A stretch of DNA of 6,910 nucleotides from Marinosulfonomonas sp. (GTDB lineage Bacteria > Pseudomonadota > Alphaproteobacteria > Rhodobacterales > Rhodobacteraceae). The notes under the pieces were generated by a model. The model was not told the DNA's origin and did not search any database. It worked only from the letters and a program-made list of their open reading frames with translations. The stretch is from NCBI GenBank assembly GCA_022712735.1, contig JAFLKA010000051.1, positions 1 to 6,910 on the forward strand, given 5' to 3'. Of this stretch, positions 1 to 4,988 are shown one piece after another; the first letter of the stretch is position 1, and every line of letters begins with the position of its first letter. Made by a program: the position numbers and the translations under genes.

Positions 1-49
1 CTTCTACAACTTGGCTCAACTCATCGAGTGATTTGATTTCTTCAGTCAT
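1..49 (-). CDS. rpsI: 30S ribosomal protein S9, N-terminal fragment
   Basis: Only the first 16 codons are in the window, reading [16 protein letters not shown]. Bacterial S9 sits in the small-subunit head, with its C-terminal tail reaching towards P-site tRNA. The visible part is the acidic N-terminal extension found on alphaproteobacterial S9, before the conserved core, so identity rests mostly on position directly after rplM. The ATG overlaps the rplM stop as ATGA. A GGAG Shine-Dalgarno (minus strand, 59-56) lies inside the last rplM codons, 6 nt before the start, which suggests coupled translation that keeps L13 and S9 equimolar. Confident because of the universal L13-S9 pairing; the rest of the gene lies beyond base 1. 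Confidence 0.9.
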   Translation of the reverse strand, partial: MTEEIKSLDELSQVVE

Positions 50-513
50 GACTGGCTCCGCGTGTTTTTGGCGTTCATCGCTTTTACGTCCAGAACTTCG
101 GGGTTCTGTGCTTCATGCGGATGCTCGGCACCGACATAAACGCGCAGGTTTGTCATGATAACGCGGCTCAAACGGTTGCCAGGCAACATGTTTTTAACGG
201 CTTTGGTCACAACCCGCTCGGGGAACTTACCTTCGAGGATTTGCTCGGCCGTGCGCTGTTTAATGCCGCCCGGGTGACCCGTGTGCCAGTAATAAATCTT
301 GTCGCTGCGCTTTTTACCCGTCAGCTGGATTTTTTCAGCGTTGATCACGATCACATTGTCGCCCATATCCATGTGCGGTGTGAAGGTTGGTTTGTGCTTG
401 CCGCGCAAGCGCATGGCGATAATGGAAGCAAGACGGCCCAGCACGACACCTTCAGCGTCGATGATGATCCATTTCTTCTCAATATCTGCCGGTGTAGCAG
501 AGAAGGTTTTCAT
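46..513 (-). CDS. rplM: 50S ribosomal protein L13
   Basis: L13 is an early-assembly protein of the large ribosomal subunit. The 155-residue product shows the whole family: [16 protein letters not shown] (15-30), [20 protein letters not shown] (37-56), [10 protein letters not shown] (74-83), and the C-terminal signature from [17 protein letters not shown] (101-117) into [14 protein letters not shown] (123-136). It is about 13 residues longer than E. coli L13 (142), because of an N-terminal stretch and a tail ending NAKNTRSQS that is typical of Rhodobacterales. The ATG at 513 is chosen because AGGG (minus strand) lies 8 nt upstream and the conserved N-terminus begins there. The reading frame continues 31 codons upstream, but that extension has no L13 similarity. 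It is first gene of the rplM-rpsI operon. Position 116 is Ser where Gly is common, which is probably harmless. Confidence 0.98.
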   Translation of the reverse strand: MKTFSATPADIEKKWIIIDAEGVVLGRLASIIAMRLRGKHKPTFTPHMDMGDNVIVINAEKIQLTGKKRSDKIYYWHTGHPGGIKQRTAEQILEGKFPERVVTKAVKNMLPGNRLSRVIMTNLRVYVGAEHPHEAQNPEVLDVKAMNAKNTRSQS

Positions 514-537
514 GGTGTCTACCCTATTTGAAACGGT

Positions 538-562
538 GCAAATGGCGATTATCGCCGCTTGC
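538..562 (-). promoter_or_regulatory. rplM leader hairpin, possible L13 autoregulatory element
   Basis: On the minus strand the leader folds as a 25-nt hairpin. GCAAG pairs with TTTGC (one G-T wobble), there is one C-A mismatch, then GGCGA pairs with TCGCC around a three-base loop TAA. The core is also a near-perfect DNA palindrome, GGCGATTATCGCC at 544-556. It ends about 24 nt before the start codon, just upstream of the AGGG ribosome-binding site. In E. coli L13 represses translation of its own operon through the rplM leader; a similar role here is inference from position only. Confidence 0.4.
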
Positions 563-576
563 GGGAATTGATTGCG

Positions 577-606
577 TCTATCTATAGGGTTTAGCGGCGC
601 AGTCAA
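577..606 (-). promoter_or_regulatory. candidate sigma-70-type promoter of rplM-rpsI
   Basis: Reading the minus strand, TTGACT (606-601) matches the -35 consensus at five of six bases. It is followed by TATAGATAGA (586-577), a plausible -10 region. The exact -10 is ambiguous: TATAGA gives a short 14-bp spacer, while TAGATA shifted by two bases gives 16. Start of transcription would fall near 570-575, leaving a leader of about 60 nt before the rplM ATG. Position between the mocR stop and rplM, on the correct strand, supports the call. Confidence 0.5.
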
Positions 607-607
607 G

Positions 608-644
608 GGCGCTAATGCTTGTTTTATGTAGCCAAAACAGCGCC
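608..644 (-). other. bulged stem-loop in the mocR-rplM gap
   Basis: GGCGC (608-612) pairs with GCGCC (640-644), and TGTTTT (620-625) pairs with AAAACA (634-639). This gives an 11-bp stem with a 7-nt bulge and an 8-nt loop. It lies between the mocR stop and the rplM -35 box. There is no T-tract after it in the minus-strand direction, so it does not look like an intrinsic terminator. It could be a transcript-stabilising or Rho-associated structure at the mocR 3' end, or chance. Confidence 0.25.
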
Positions 645-674
645 TTACAAAATAGGTATTATTTTACCCCATAT

Positions 675-2075
675 TTATACCTCGATCAGATCAGGCGGGT
701 TGCTCAATAACGCTTCTAGCGCATACATCGCCCGTTCAAACGCCTCCAGCGGGATTTGCCCGTTCACCGTGATACGCACCGCATGCGGCGCACGTCCGTC
801 CAGGAGCGCGAAATCATCAGCAGACCGCAGACGTATCCCCTGTTTCTCCGCCGCTCGGCAGAAATTCGAGGCCCGCCAGCCGCGTGGCAGCTTTAGCCAC
901 AGGAACGGCACATCCTCGCTCCATTTCAGATCGTAACTGCCCAGCACATTCACCGCGGTGCGCACATAGATGTTGACCCGGTCGCGCACCGCCTCGCGAA
1001 TTTTAGCCAGATCCGGGGATTGCAGAACCATTTCCGTCAGATCGCAAATGGTCACTGCCAGCCCGAAGTGGTTGAACTGTGCGGCGCGACGCAGTTTTTG
1101 GGTTTTACCAATGGGCGCCAGCGCAAATCCGACCCGCAAGGACGGCGTTAGTGATTTGGACAAGGACGACACATACCAGCCAAGGTCAGGCAGCAATTCG
1201 CGGTAGGTCGGCAGGCCACTGCCCTGCATGTGGTAACAATCATCCTCAAGCACATGGCAGTTATAGTGCCGCGCCACATCCGCCAATTCTTGCCGGCGTT
1301 CCAGCCCCGTGTGCCCTGTCGTTGGGTTGTGCACCTCTGGCGATGTGCAAAAAACTTGTGGCCCGTATGTTTTACAGGCGGCCTCCAACTCGTCCGGCCG
1401 CACCCCTTTGCTATCACACCTTAGCCCGACAACCCCGGCCCGCAGCAGCCGCGCCGCATGGCGAAACCCCGCATAGGTCAGGTCTTCGGCAAAAACCATC
1501 GGCTTTGGGTCTTTTAGAACCGTTTGCAGGATCAACATGATGGCGTTTTGCCCACCGTGAGCCAGCACAATATCTTCGGGCTCGTACCGGCCCAGCTGCA
1601 CACCCTTTAACCAGCCATATATCGCGACCCTCGCCTTGGCCTCGGTTGCCTGACTGGGATAGCGGATCAGGCTGTCGTTGGGGATTTGCGCCATGCGCGC
1701 ATAACAATTGCGGATCAATGCTTCTTGCCCGACGTCAGGCAATAACGGCGAGAGCAGCTCGATCCGCGCGGGCTCCTGCGTTGGCCTGACGCCAACTTCG
1801 ACCGACTGTAGCGGTGCGGGCGTCGTCTTGGCTTGTGCCACAAACGTGCCGCGCCCCACAGCCGCCTCTAGCAGCCCCTCATCCGTCAGTTTGGTATAGG
1901 CCCGCGCCACCGTTCCCGGTGTCACCTTTAGCTGCCAGCCCAATTCGCGCACCGGCGGCAGGCGTTCACCCACTTCCAATTGTTCCGACACAATCGCGGT
2001 GCGGATTGCGTCTGTTAGCGTCAGATACTTGGGACCATCCGACGTTGATAGATCAGGAAACCAAATTGTATTCAT
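675..2075 (-). CDS. MocR/GabR-family regulator (GntR winged helix fused to class I aminotransferase fold), YjiR-like
   Basis: The 466-residue protein has a GntR winged helix-turn-helix (about 15-80; SEQLEVGERLPPVRELG at 30-46, TPGTVARAYTKL at 52-63, GRGTFVA at 74-80). A roughly 35-residue linker then joins a PLP-dependent aminotransferase domain. Cofactor signatures are HNPTTGH (249-255), LEDDCY (276-281) and SSLSKSLTPSLRVGF (303-317), where K307 should form the Schiff base with PLP and R314 contact phosphate. Family members sense an amine or amino acid through PLP and act as repressors or activators; the ligand here cannot be told. The residue after EDD is Cys (280), where GabR has a PLP-contacting Tyr. 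Length and neighbourhood resemble E. coli YjiR, which also lies beside a DUF1127 gene (yjiS). The ATG at 2075 has only a weak GAAAG upstream and overlaps an operator-like TTGTAT word, suggesting autoregulation. Confidence 0.93.
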   Translation of the reverse strand: MNTIWFPDLSTSDGPKYLTLTDAIRTAIVSEQLEVGERLPPVRELGWQLKVTPGTVARAYTKLTDEGLLEAAVGRGTFVAQAKTTPAPLQSVEVGVRPTQEPARIELLSPLLPDVGQEALIRNCYARMAQIPNDSLIRYPSQATEAKARVAIYGWLKGVQLGRYEPEDIVLAHGGQNAIMLILQTVLKDPKPMVFAEDLTYAGFRHAARLLRAGVVGLRCDSKGVRPDELEAACKTYGPQVFCTSPEVHNPTTGHTGLERRQELADVARHYNCHVLEDDCYHMQGSGLPTYRELLPDLGWYVSSLSKSLTPSLRVGFALAPIGKTQKLRRAAQFNHFGLAVTICDLTEMVLQSPDLAKIREAVRDRVNIYVRTAVNVLGSYDLKWSEDVPFLWLKLPRGWRASNFCRAAEKQGIRLRSADDFALLDGRAPHAVRITVNGQIPLEAFERAMYALEALLSNPPDLIEV

Positions 2076-2094
2076 TACAATCTTTCATTGGACG

Positions 2095-2121
2095 TTCACA
2101 GATTCGCATTGTATCTATAAA
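2095..2121 (+). promoter_or_regulatory. candidate promoter of the DUF1127 gene
   Basis: TTCACA (2095-2100, five of six to the -35 consensus) precedes TATAAA (2116-2121) with a 15-bp spacer, slightly short. One TTGTAT copy (2109-2114) fills the spacer next to the -10 box. Transcription would begin near 2128, and a small stem AGCGG/CCGCT (2126-2130 with 2137-2141) could form at the very 5' end. I do not see an obvious heat-shock-sigma type -35 (CTTG) at suitable spacing, although Rhodobacter relatives of this gene are under RpoH control. Confidence 0.4.
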
Positions 2122-2149
2122 ACATAGCGGAACACCCCGCTTGTATCAA
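2121..2149 (-). promoter_or_regulatory. candidate promoter of the mocR-type regulator gene
   Basis: On the minus strand TTGATA (2149-2144, five of six to consensus) and TATGTT (2126-2121, four of six) are separated by exactly 17 bp. The start site would lie near 2114, giving a leader of roughly 40 nt. The -35 box is embedded in the TTGTAT/ATACAA palindrome at 2141-2154, so a protein bound there should block this promoter. Confidence 0.5.
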
Positions 2150-2171
2150 TACAATAATTCAGGAGCGCGCC

Positions 2172-2405
2172 ATGACCATGACATCAACCATCCCCGCACA
2201 GCGCAGCATGCATCTGCAAAGCCGCCTGCCCCAATCGCCAATGGCATTGGTGGTGATCACGGTGGCAACCACGCTTCTGACCTGGGATTTGCGCCGCAGC
2301 ACACGGCGCGTTCTAAAGACTTTGACAGATACCGAGTTGCAAGACATCGGGCTGACACGCGACGAGGCCTATACGGAGGCGCGTCGTTTGTTCTGGCAAG
2401 GCTAA
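2172..2405 (+). CDS. small DUF1127 (YjiS-like) protein
   Basis: The 77-residue basic protein ends in the DUF1127 domain (about 38-76), with the hallmark LTDTELQDIGLTRDEAYTEA (51-70) followed by RRLFWQG. Ahead of it is a hydrophobic helix MALVVITVATTLLTWDL (24-40), then an Arg-rich stretch (RRSTRR, 41-46). DUF1127 proteins are short Arg-rich proteins. CcaF1 of Rhodobacter sphaeroides binds RNA and affects sRNA maturation and RNA turnover, and Agrobacterium members influence phosphate and carbon metabolism, so an RNA-related role is a reasonable inference. The start at 2172 has AGGAG 6 nt upstream; a second in-frame ATG at 2178 is less well spaced. The gene is divergent from the MocR regulator and probably controlled by it. 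The last codons take part in a strong 3' stem-loop. Confidence 0.9.
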   Translation: MTMTSTIPAQRSMHLQSRLPQSPMALVVITVATTLLTWDLRRSTRRVLKTLTDTELQDIGLTRDEAYTEARRLFWQG

Positions 2406-2433
2406 CATCCCAGTCTTGCCAGAACCTCTTCCT
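2390..2433 (+). ncRNA. stem-loop over the DUF1127 stop codon with pyrimidine linker, possible 3'-UTR sRNA
   Basis: GTTCTGGCAAG (2390-2400) is perfectly complementary to CTTGCCAGAAC (2415-2425). Three further pairs inward (one G-T wobble, C-G, T-A) make a 14-bp stem with an 8-nt loop (2404-2411). The stem covers the last four codons and the TAA stop. An unpaired CTCTTCCT (2426-2433) then leads straight into the terminator hairpin. A two-hairpin 3' end with a pyrimidine-rich, anti-Shine-Dalgarno-like segment recalls the CcsR/cuckoo RNAs processed from DUF1127 mRNAs in Rhodobacter. However, those carry CCUCCUCCC in loops, and that exact motif is absent here. The structure is clear; its being a separate RNA is inference. 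Confidence 0.4.
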
Positions 2434-2462
2434 GGGGCCGGTTCATTCCGGCCCCTTTTTTT
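2434..2462 (+). terminator. strong intrinsic terminator of the DUF1127 transcript
   Basis: GGGGCCGG (2434-2441) pairs perfectly with CCGGCCCC (2448-2455) around the six-base loop TTCATT, followed by seven T (2456-2462). This is a textbook Rho-independent terminator on the plus strand. There is no T-run on the other side, so it should not work for minus-strand transcripts. Confidence 0.92.
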
Positions 2463-2495
2463 AACATGCGCCGGATTCGTCCGGCCCCTTTTTTT
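2437..2495 (+). repeat. 26-bp tandem duplication of the terminator half
   Basis: Bases 2437-2462 and 2470-2495 align without gaps at an offset of 33. They share GCCGG at the left arm and T plus CCGGCCCCTTTTTTT at the right, and differ only in the five bases at the loop. The intervening seven bases (AACATGC) are unrelated. A local duplication with a diverged loop and conserved stem is the simplest explanation. Confidence 0.7.
2470..2495 (+). terminator. second, tandem intrinsic terminator
   Basis: GCCGGA (2470-2475) pairs with TCCGGC (2480-2485) around a TTCG tetraloop, followed by CCC and seven T (2489-2495). It repeats the first terminator at a 33-bp interval: the 15 bases CCGGCCCCTTTTTTT are identical at 2448-2462 and 2481-2495. 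The T-run overlaps the stop codon (2496-2494) of the convergent thioesterase gene. It is probably a back-up that catches read-through. Confidence 0.8.
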
Positions 2496-2916
2496 ATTGA
2501 CTGGGCGGGATTGAATATGTCACCCCTGCCCGCGCCACCGGCTTGTCCATGCCCTCGGAATAGATCATCACATCGCCCACCGCCAAAACGCGGCCCAGCT
2601 TGTGAATAGTGGCCTTGGCGATTAAATCACGCCCCGCCGCAGGTTTTCGCATGAAATCGATTGAACAATTCGTCGTCACCGCCAGCGCCTGCGGCCCGAT
2701 CATCGCCATCAGCGCCAGATAAAACGCGACATCGGCGGCGGCGAACATCGAGGGCCCGTTCACCGTATTGCCCGCCCGCAGATTTTGCGCGCCAACCTGC
2801 ATCCGAATGGTGGCCTGATGGTCGGCCAGTCCCTCAACAATGAAATTGTCCGTCATATGTGGAAAATGCTCGGCCAAAAACGCCTGCATTTCCTCAACCG
2901 TCATTTTCAGCGCCAT
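2494..2916 (-). CDS. PaaI-like hotdog-fold acyl-CoA thioesterase
   Basis: The 140-residue protein fits the PaaI/4HBT hotdog family, which hydrolyses acyl- or aryl-CoA thioesters in the cytoplasm, usually as dimers or tetramers. The central helix region LRAGNTVNGPSMFAAADVAF (46-65) matches the family active site. The usual HGG is NGP here (53-55), while the acidic residue D62 is kept. The second half, LAVTTNCSIDFMRKPAAGRD (78-97), follows the standard strand pattern after the helix. The ATG at 2916 is chosen because GGGA lies 7 nt upstream; a GTG at 2934 would add six residues without a better site. It is divergent from the crotonase gene and convergent with the DUF1127 gene. Substrate unknown; a role in acyl-CoA turnover beside the crotonase is inference. 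Confidence 0.88.
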   Translation of the reverse strand: MALKMTVEEMQAFLAEHFPHMTDNFIVEGLADHQATIRMQVGAQNLRAGNTVNGPSMFAAADVAFYLALMAMIGPQALAVTTNCSIDFMRKPAAGRDLIAKATIHKLGRVLAVGDVMIYSEGMDKPVARAGVTYSIPPSQ

Positions 2917-2977
2917 GATGCTTTCCCTTTTCACATTCTAGGCCTAAGGTTTGCCTGAAACGAGCCAGAGAGCAAGC
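2917..2977. promoter_or_regulatory. 61-bp divergent promoter region between thioesterase and crotonase genes
   Basis: Both genes start outward from this gap, so it should hold two promoters. On the minus strand TAGAAT (2940-2935) is a five-of-six -10 match for the thioesterase gene, but I find no convincing -35 box, and the leader would be only about 12 nt. An eight-base palindrome, TAGGCCTA (2939-2946), lies near the centre. No clear promoter is seen for the plus-strand gene. Confidence 0.3.
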
Positions 2978-3763
2978 ATGACTGACATATTATTGCGCCA
3001 AGACGCGGGCGGTATTGCCACGCTAACCCTGAATTCGCCCTCCAACCTGAACGCGCTGTCGGACGCGATGCTGGCCGCATTGCAGGCGCAGTTTGACGCG
3101 CTGGCCACAGACACGTCCGTTAAGGTGGTGATCTTGCAGGGTGCGGGCAAGGTATTCTGCGCCGGCCATGACCTAAAGGAAATGACCCGTGGCCGCGACG
3201 CCGATGACGATGGCCGCGCCTATTTTCGCGACCTGTTCAGCCGCTGCGCAAATGTGATGATATCGATCACCCGCCTGCCCCAACCCGTGATTGCCAAGGC
3301 CCACGGCATTGCCACCGCTGCTGGCTGCCAACTGGTTGCGACCTGTGATCTGGCGGTGGCTGCACATGGCACGCGGTTCGGGGTGAACGGGGTGAACATC
3401 GGGCTGTTCTGCTCCACCCCGATGGTGGCGCTGACCCGCAATGTGCCGCGCAAACAGGCGTTCGAAATGCTGACCACGGGGGCGTTTATTGACGCTGCCC
3501 GCGCCGCTGAAATCGGGTTGATCAATCAGGCGGTCGCGCCAGATGCGCTGGACGCTACCGCCACGGATATGGCGCAGGTATTGGCCAGCAAAATGAACGG
3601 CGTGCTGGCGATTGGCAAACAAGCATTTTACGAGCAAGCCCAAATGCCGCTGGCCGATGCCTATGCCCACACCGGCGAAGTGATCACCGCCAACATGATG
3701 ATGCGCGACACCGAAGAAGGCATTGCGGCCTTTCTGGAAAAACGCAAACCGGACTGGTCCTGA
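2978..3763 (+). CDS. crotonase-fold protein, enoyl-CoA hydratase/isomerase family (ECHDC3-like)
   Basis: The 261-residue protein has the full crotonase fold: LNSPSNLNALSDAM (18-31), the first oxyanion-hole segment VFCAGHDLKEM (59-69), the second AHGIATAAGCQLVATCDLAV (108-127), and a C-terminal DTEEGIAAFLEKRKPDWS (244-261). The line FGVNGVNIGLFCSTPMVALT (134-153) is the pattern of ECHDC3-type proteins. Aligned by eye with rat mitochondrial hydratase, Glu144 is Gln118 and Glu164 is Gly138. The classical water-adding pair is therefore absent, and hydratase activity is doubtful. CoA binding and oxyanion stabilisation should remain, leaving another crotonase reaction possible. The ATG at 2978 is the start, with only a weak AGAGAG before it; an upstream TTG at 2951 would add nine unconserved residues. 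The stop is 4 bp from that of the opposing MFS gene. Confidence 0.9.
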   Translation: MTDILLRQDAGGIATLTLNSPSNLNALSDAMLAALQAQFDALATDTSVKVVILQGAGKVFCAGHDLKEMTRGRDADDDGRAYFRDLFSRCANVMISITRLPQPVIAKAHGIATAAGCQLVATCDLAVAAHGTRFGVNGVNIGLFCSTPMVALTRNVPRKQAFEMLTTGAFIDAARAAEIGLINQAVAPDALDATATDMAQVLASKMNGVLAIGKQAFYEQAQMPLADAYAHTGEVITANMMMRDTEEGIAAFLEKRKPDWS

Positions 3764-3767
3764 TCCC

Positions 3768-4970
3768 CTAATCGGGCATTGAAACCCGCAGCACAAATGC
3801 AAGCGCAAGGGCGACCAAAGCAAGGCACAGGCTTGTGAGTAGCAAACCCGTGACACCACCACTCTCAAGCACCACAGCCCCAATGAGCGGCGCCATTGCG
3901 GTGGCGAAAATCGGCACGCTCGCAATGGTGCCCGATACAGCCCCGAAGTTTTCCATCCCCATAATCTCGGCGATCAAAACCGGACGCAAGATGCTCACCA
4001 TTCCCACAGACGCGCCCTGCACCGCAGCAAAAACGAACACCAGAACCGGGGCCATCCCCGCCGCCATCAACACCGTGCTTGATATAACCAGCCCCACCAG
4101 CGCAACCCGCGTCGAGAACAAAGTCCCTGCCCGCGCCCCGTTCAGCATCAACACGATCCGGCCGATCACCTGAAACGGCCCAACCACGCTTGCGGCCAAC
4201 ACAGCGCTGGTTTTGGCGATGCCAAATCCGGTGAAGAGCGGGATGAAATAGGTCACCAGCATGGTGTGGTTCATCGCGGCCAGCCCAAAGGCTCCGGCCA
4301 GCAACCAGAATGCTGGCTGGCGTATGATCTGGCCCAGCATTCGTGTTTTTCTGGTGTCCTTACCCGCAGCCAGTGCCGGTGCGCGATCACTGCGGCGCAA
4401 GCGTACCCCTGCGTAAAAGAACAACGGCACCGTGACAAAAAGCTGGAGCATGCCAAACGCAAGCACCGCCCCGCGCCAGCCAAACCCCTGCGCCAGAACC
4501 GCCCCGAGCGGAAACGCCAAGGTCGAGGCCAGTCCGGCCACCAATGTCACGCGGATAATTGCCCCGCGGGCCTGATTTCCCAATCGGCGGGTTAGAAATG
4601 CAAAGCACATGTCGTAAAAGCTGGCAGACATCGCCAGCCCGATAACGGCCCAGATAACATACCACTGCGCCAGCGTTTCAACCCGTGACAACAGCAGTAA
4701 CGCCCCCCCGCCGAGGGCAGCCCCTCCGGTCAACAGTTCCGCCCCCAGCCCACGATCGACCAAGCGCCCGGCCATGCCAACCGTCAGCGCTGACACCAGC
4801 AGCGCCAACGTCAGACCAATTGCCAATGACGCGCGGTTCCAACCGGTATCGGTCTCGATCCACACCAGCATAGCGCCGTATATGTAAAACAGGCTGGCCC
4901 AGCCGACGGTCTCGCCTATGGCAAGCATCCAGATCGCGATTGAATCGCCTTTGCTTTCTTCTGTTTTCAC
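3768..4970 (-). CDS. MFS transporter
   Basis: A 400-residue, strongly hydrophobic protein with about twelve membrane segments in two halves, split by a basic cytoplasmic loop (about 190-215, RLRRSDRAP and KDTRKTR). The loop between helices 2 and 3 carries MFS motif A as GRLVDRGLGAELL (68-80). TGWNRASLAIGLTLALLVSA (42-61) and GWRGAVLAFGMLQ (164-176) resemble oxalate/formate- and monocarboxylate-type MFS carriers. Substrate cannot be read. The start is GTG at 4970: an upstream in-frame stop at 4991-4989 limits extension, and the next ATG (4928) would cut into the first membrane helix. The ribosome site is weak (GGGG about 9 nt upstream). It begins 18 nt after the M32 peptidase stop, so it is probably the last gene of that operon. 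Uptake or efflux of peptide-derived compounds would fit, but this is only inference. Confidence 0.87.
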   Translation of the reverse strand: MKTEESKGDSIAIWMLAIGETVGWASLFYIYGAMLVWIETDTGWNRASLAIGLTLALLVSALTVGMAGRLVDRGLGAELLTGGAALGGGALLLLSRVETLAQWYVIWAVIGLAMSASFYDMCFAFLTRRLGNQARGAIIRVTLVAGLASTLAFPLGAVLAQGFGWRGAVLAFGMLQLFVTVPLFFYAGVRLRRSDRAPALAAGKDTRKTRMLGQIIRQPAFWLLAGAFGLAAMNHTMLVTYFIPLFTGFGIAKTSAVLAASVVGPFQVIGRIVLMLNGARAGTLFSTRVALVGLVISSTVLMAAGMAPVLVFVFAAVQGASVGMVSILRPVLIAEIMGMENFGAVSGTIASVPIFATAMAPLIGAVVLESGGVTGLLLTSLCLALVALALAFVLRVSMPD

Positions 4971-4988
4971 AGAAATCAGCCCCGCCAG

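Larger units (their letters stand above)
2065..2155. promoter_or_regulatory. cluster of TTGTAT operator-like sites in the mocR-DUF1127 divergon
   Basis: The word TTGTAT occurs on the plus strand at 2066-2071, 2109-2114 and 2141-2146, and on the minus strand at 2154-2149. A one-mismatch copy (TTGTAA) lies on the minus strand at 2080-2075. Two pairs make palindromes: ATTGTA-5 bp-TACAAT at 2065-2081, and TTGTAT-CA-ATACAA at 2141-2154. The plus-strand copies start 43 and 32 bp apart, about four and three helical turns, so they would lie on one face of the DNA. They overlap the mocR start codon, the DUF1127 promoter spacer and the mocR -35 box. MocR proteins often bind repeated sites, so this is a good candidate operator; binding is inferred. 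Confidence 0.6.

Noticed and set aside
115..531. 138-residue plus-strand reading frame opposite rplM
   Set aside because: It lies wholly antisense to a highly conserved ribosomal protein gene, and its translation resembles no known family.
514..606. 31-codon upstream extension of rplM in the same frame
   Set aside because: It has no L13 similarity, would start inside the promoter, and bypasses the well-placed ribosome-binding site before the ATG at 513.
649..665. AAAATA/TATTTT inverted repeat after the mocR stop as a terminator
   Set aside because: The stem is only six A-T pairs with no GC content and no clear T-tract, so it is too weak to call a terminator.
1079..1540. 153-residue plus-strand frame within the MocR gene
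   Set aside because: It is antisense to the aminotransferase domain, with a low-complexity Pro/Ala/Arg-rich composition and no start context.
3173..3925. 250-residue minus-strand reading frame across the crotonase gene and the MFS 3' end
   Set aside because: It is His/Arg-rich shadow coding from GC-rich codon bias, and both real genes in the region have clear family motifs.
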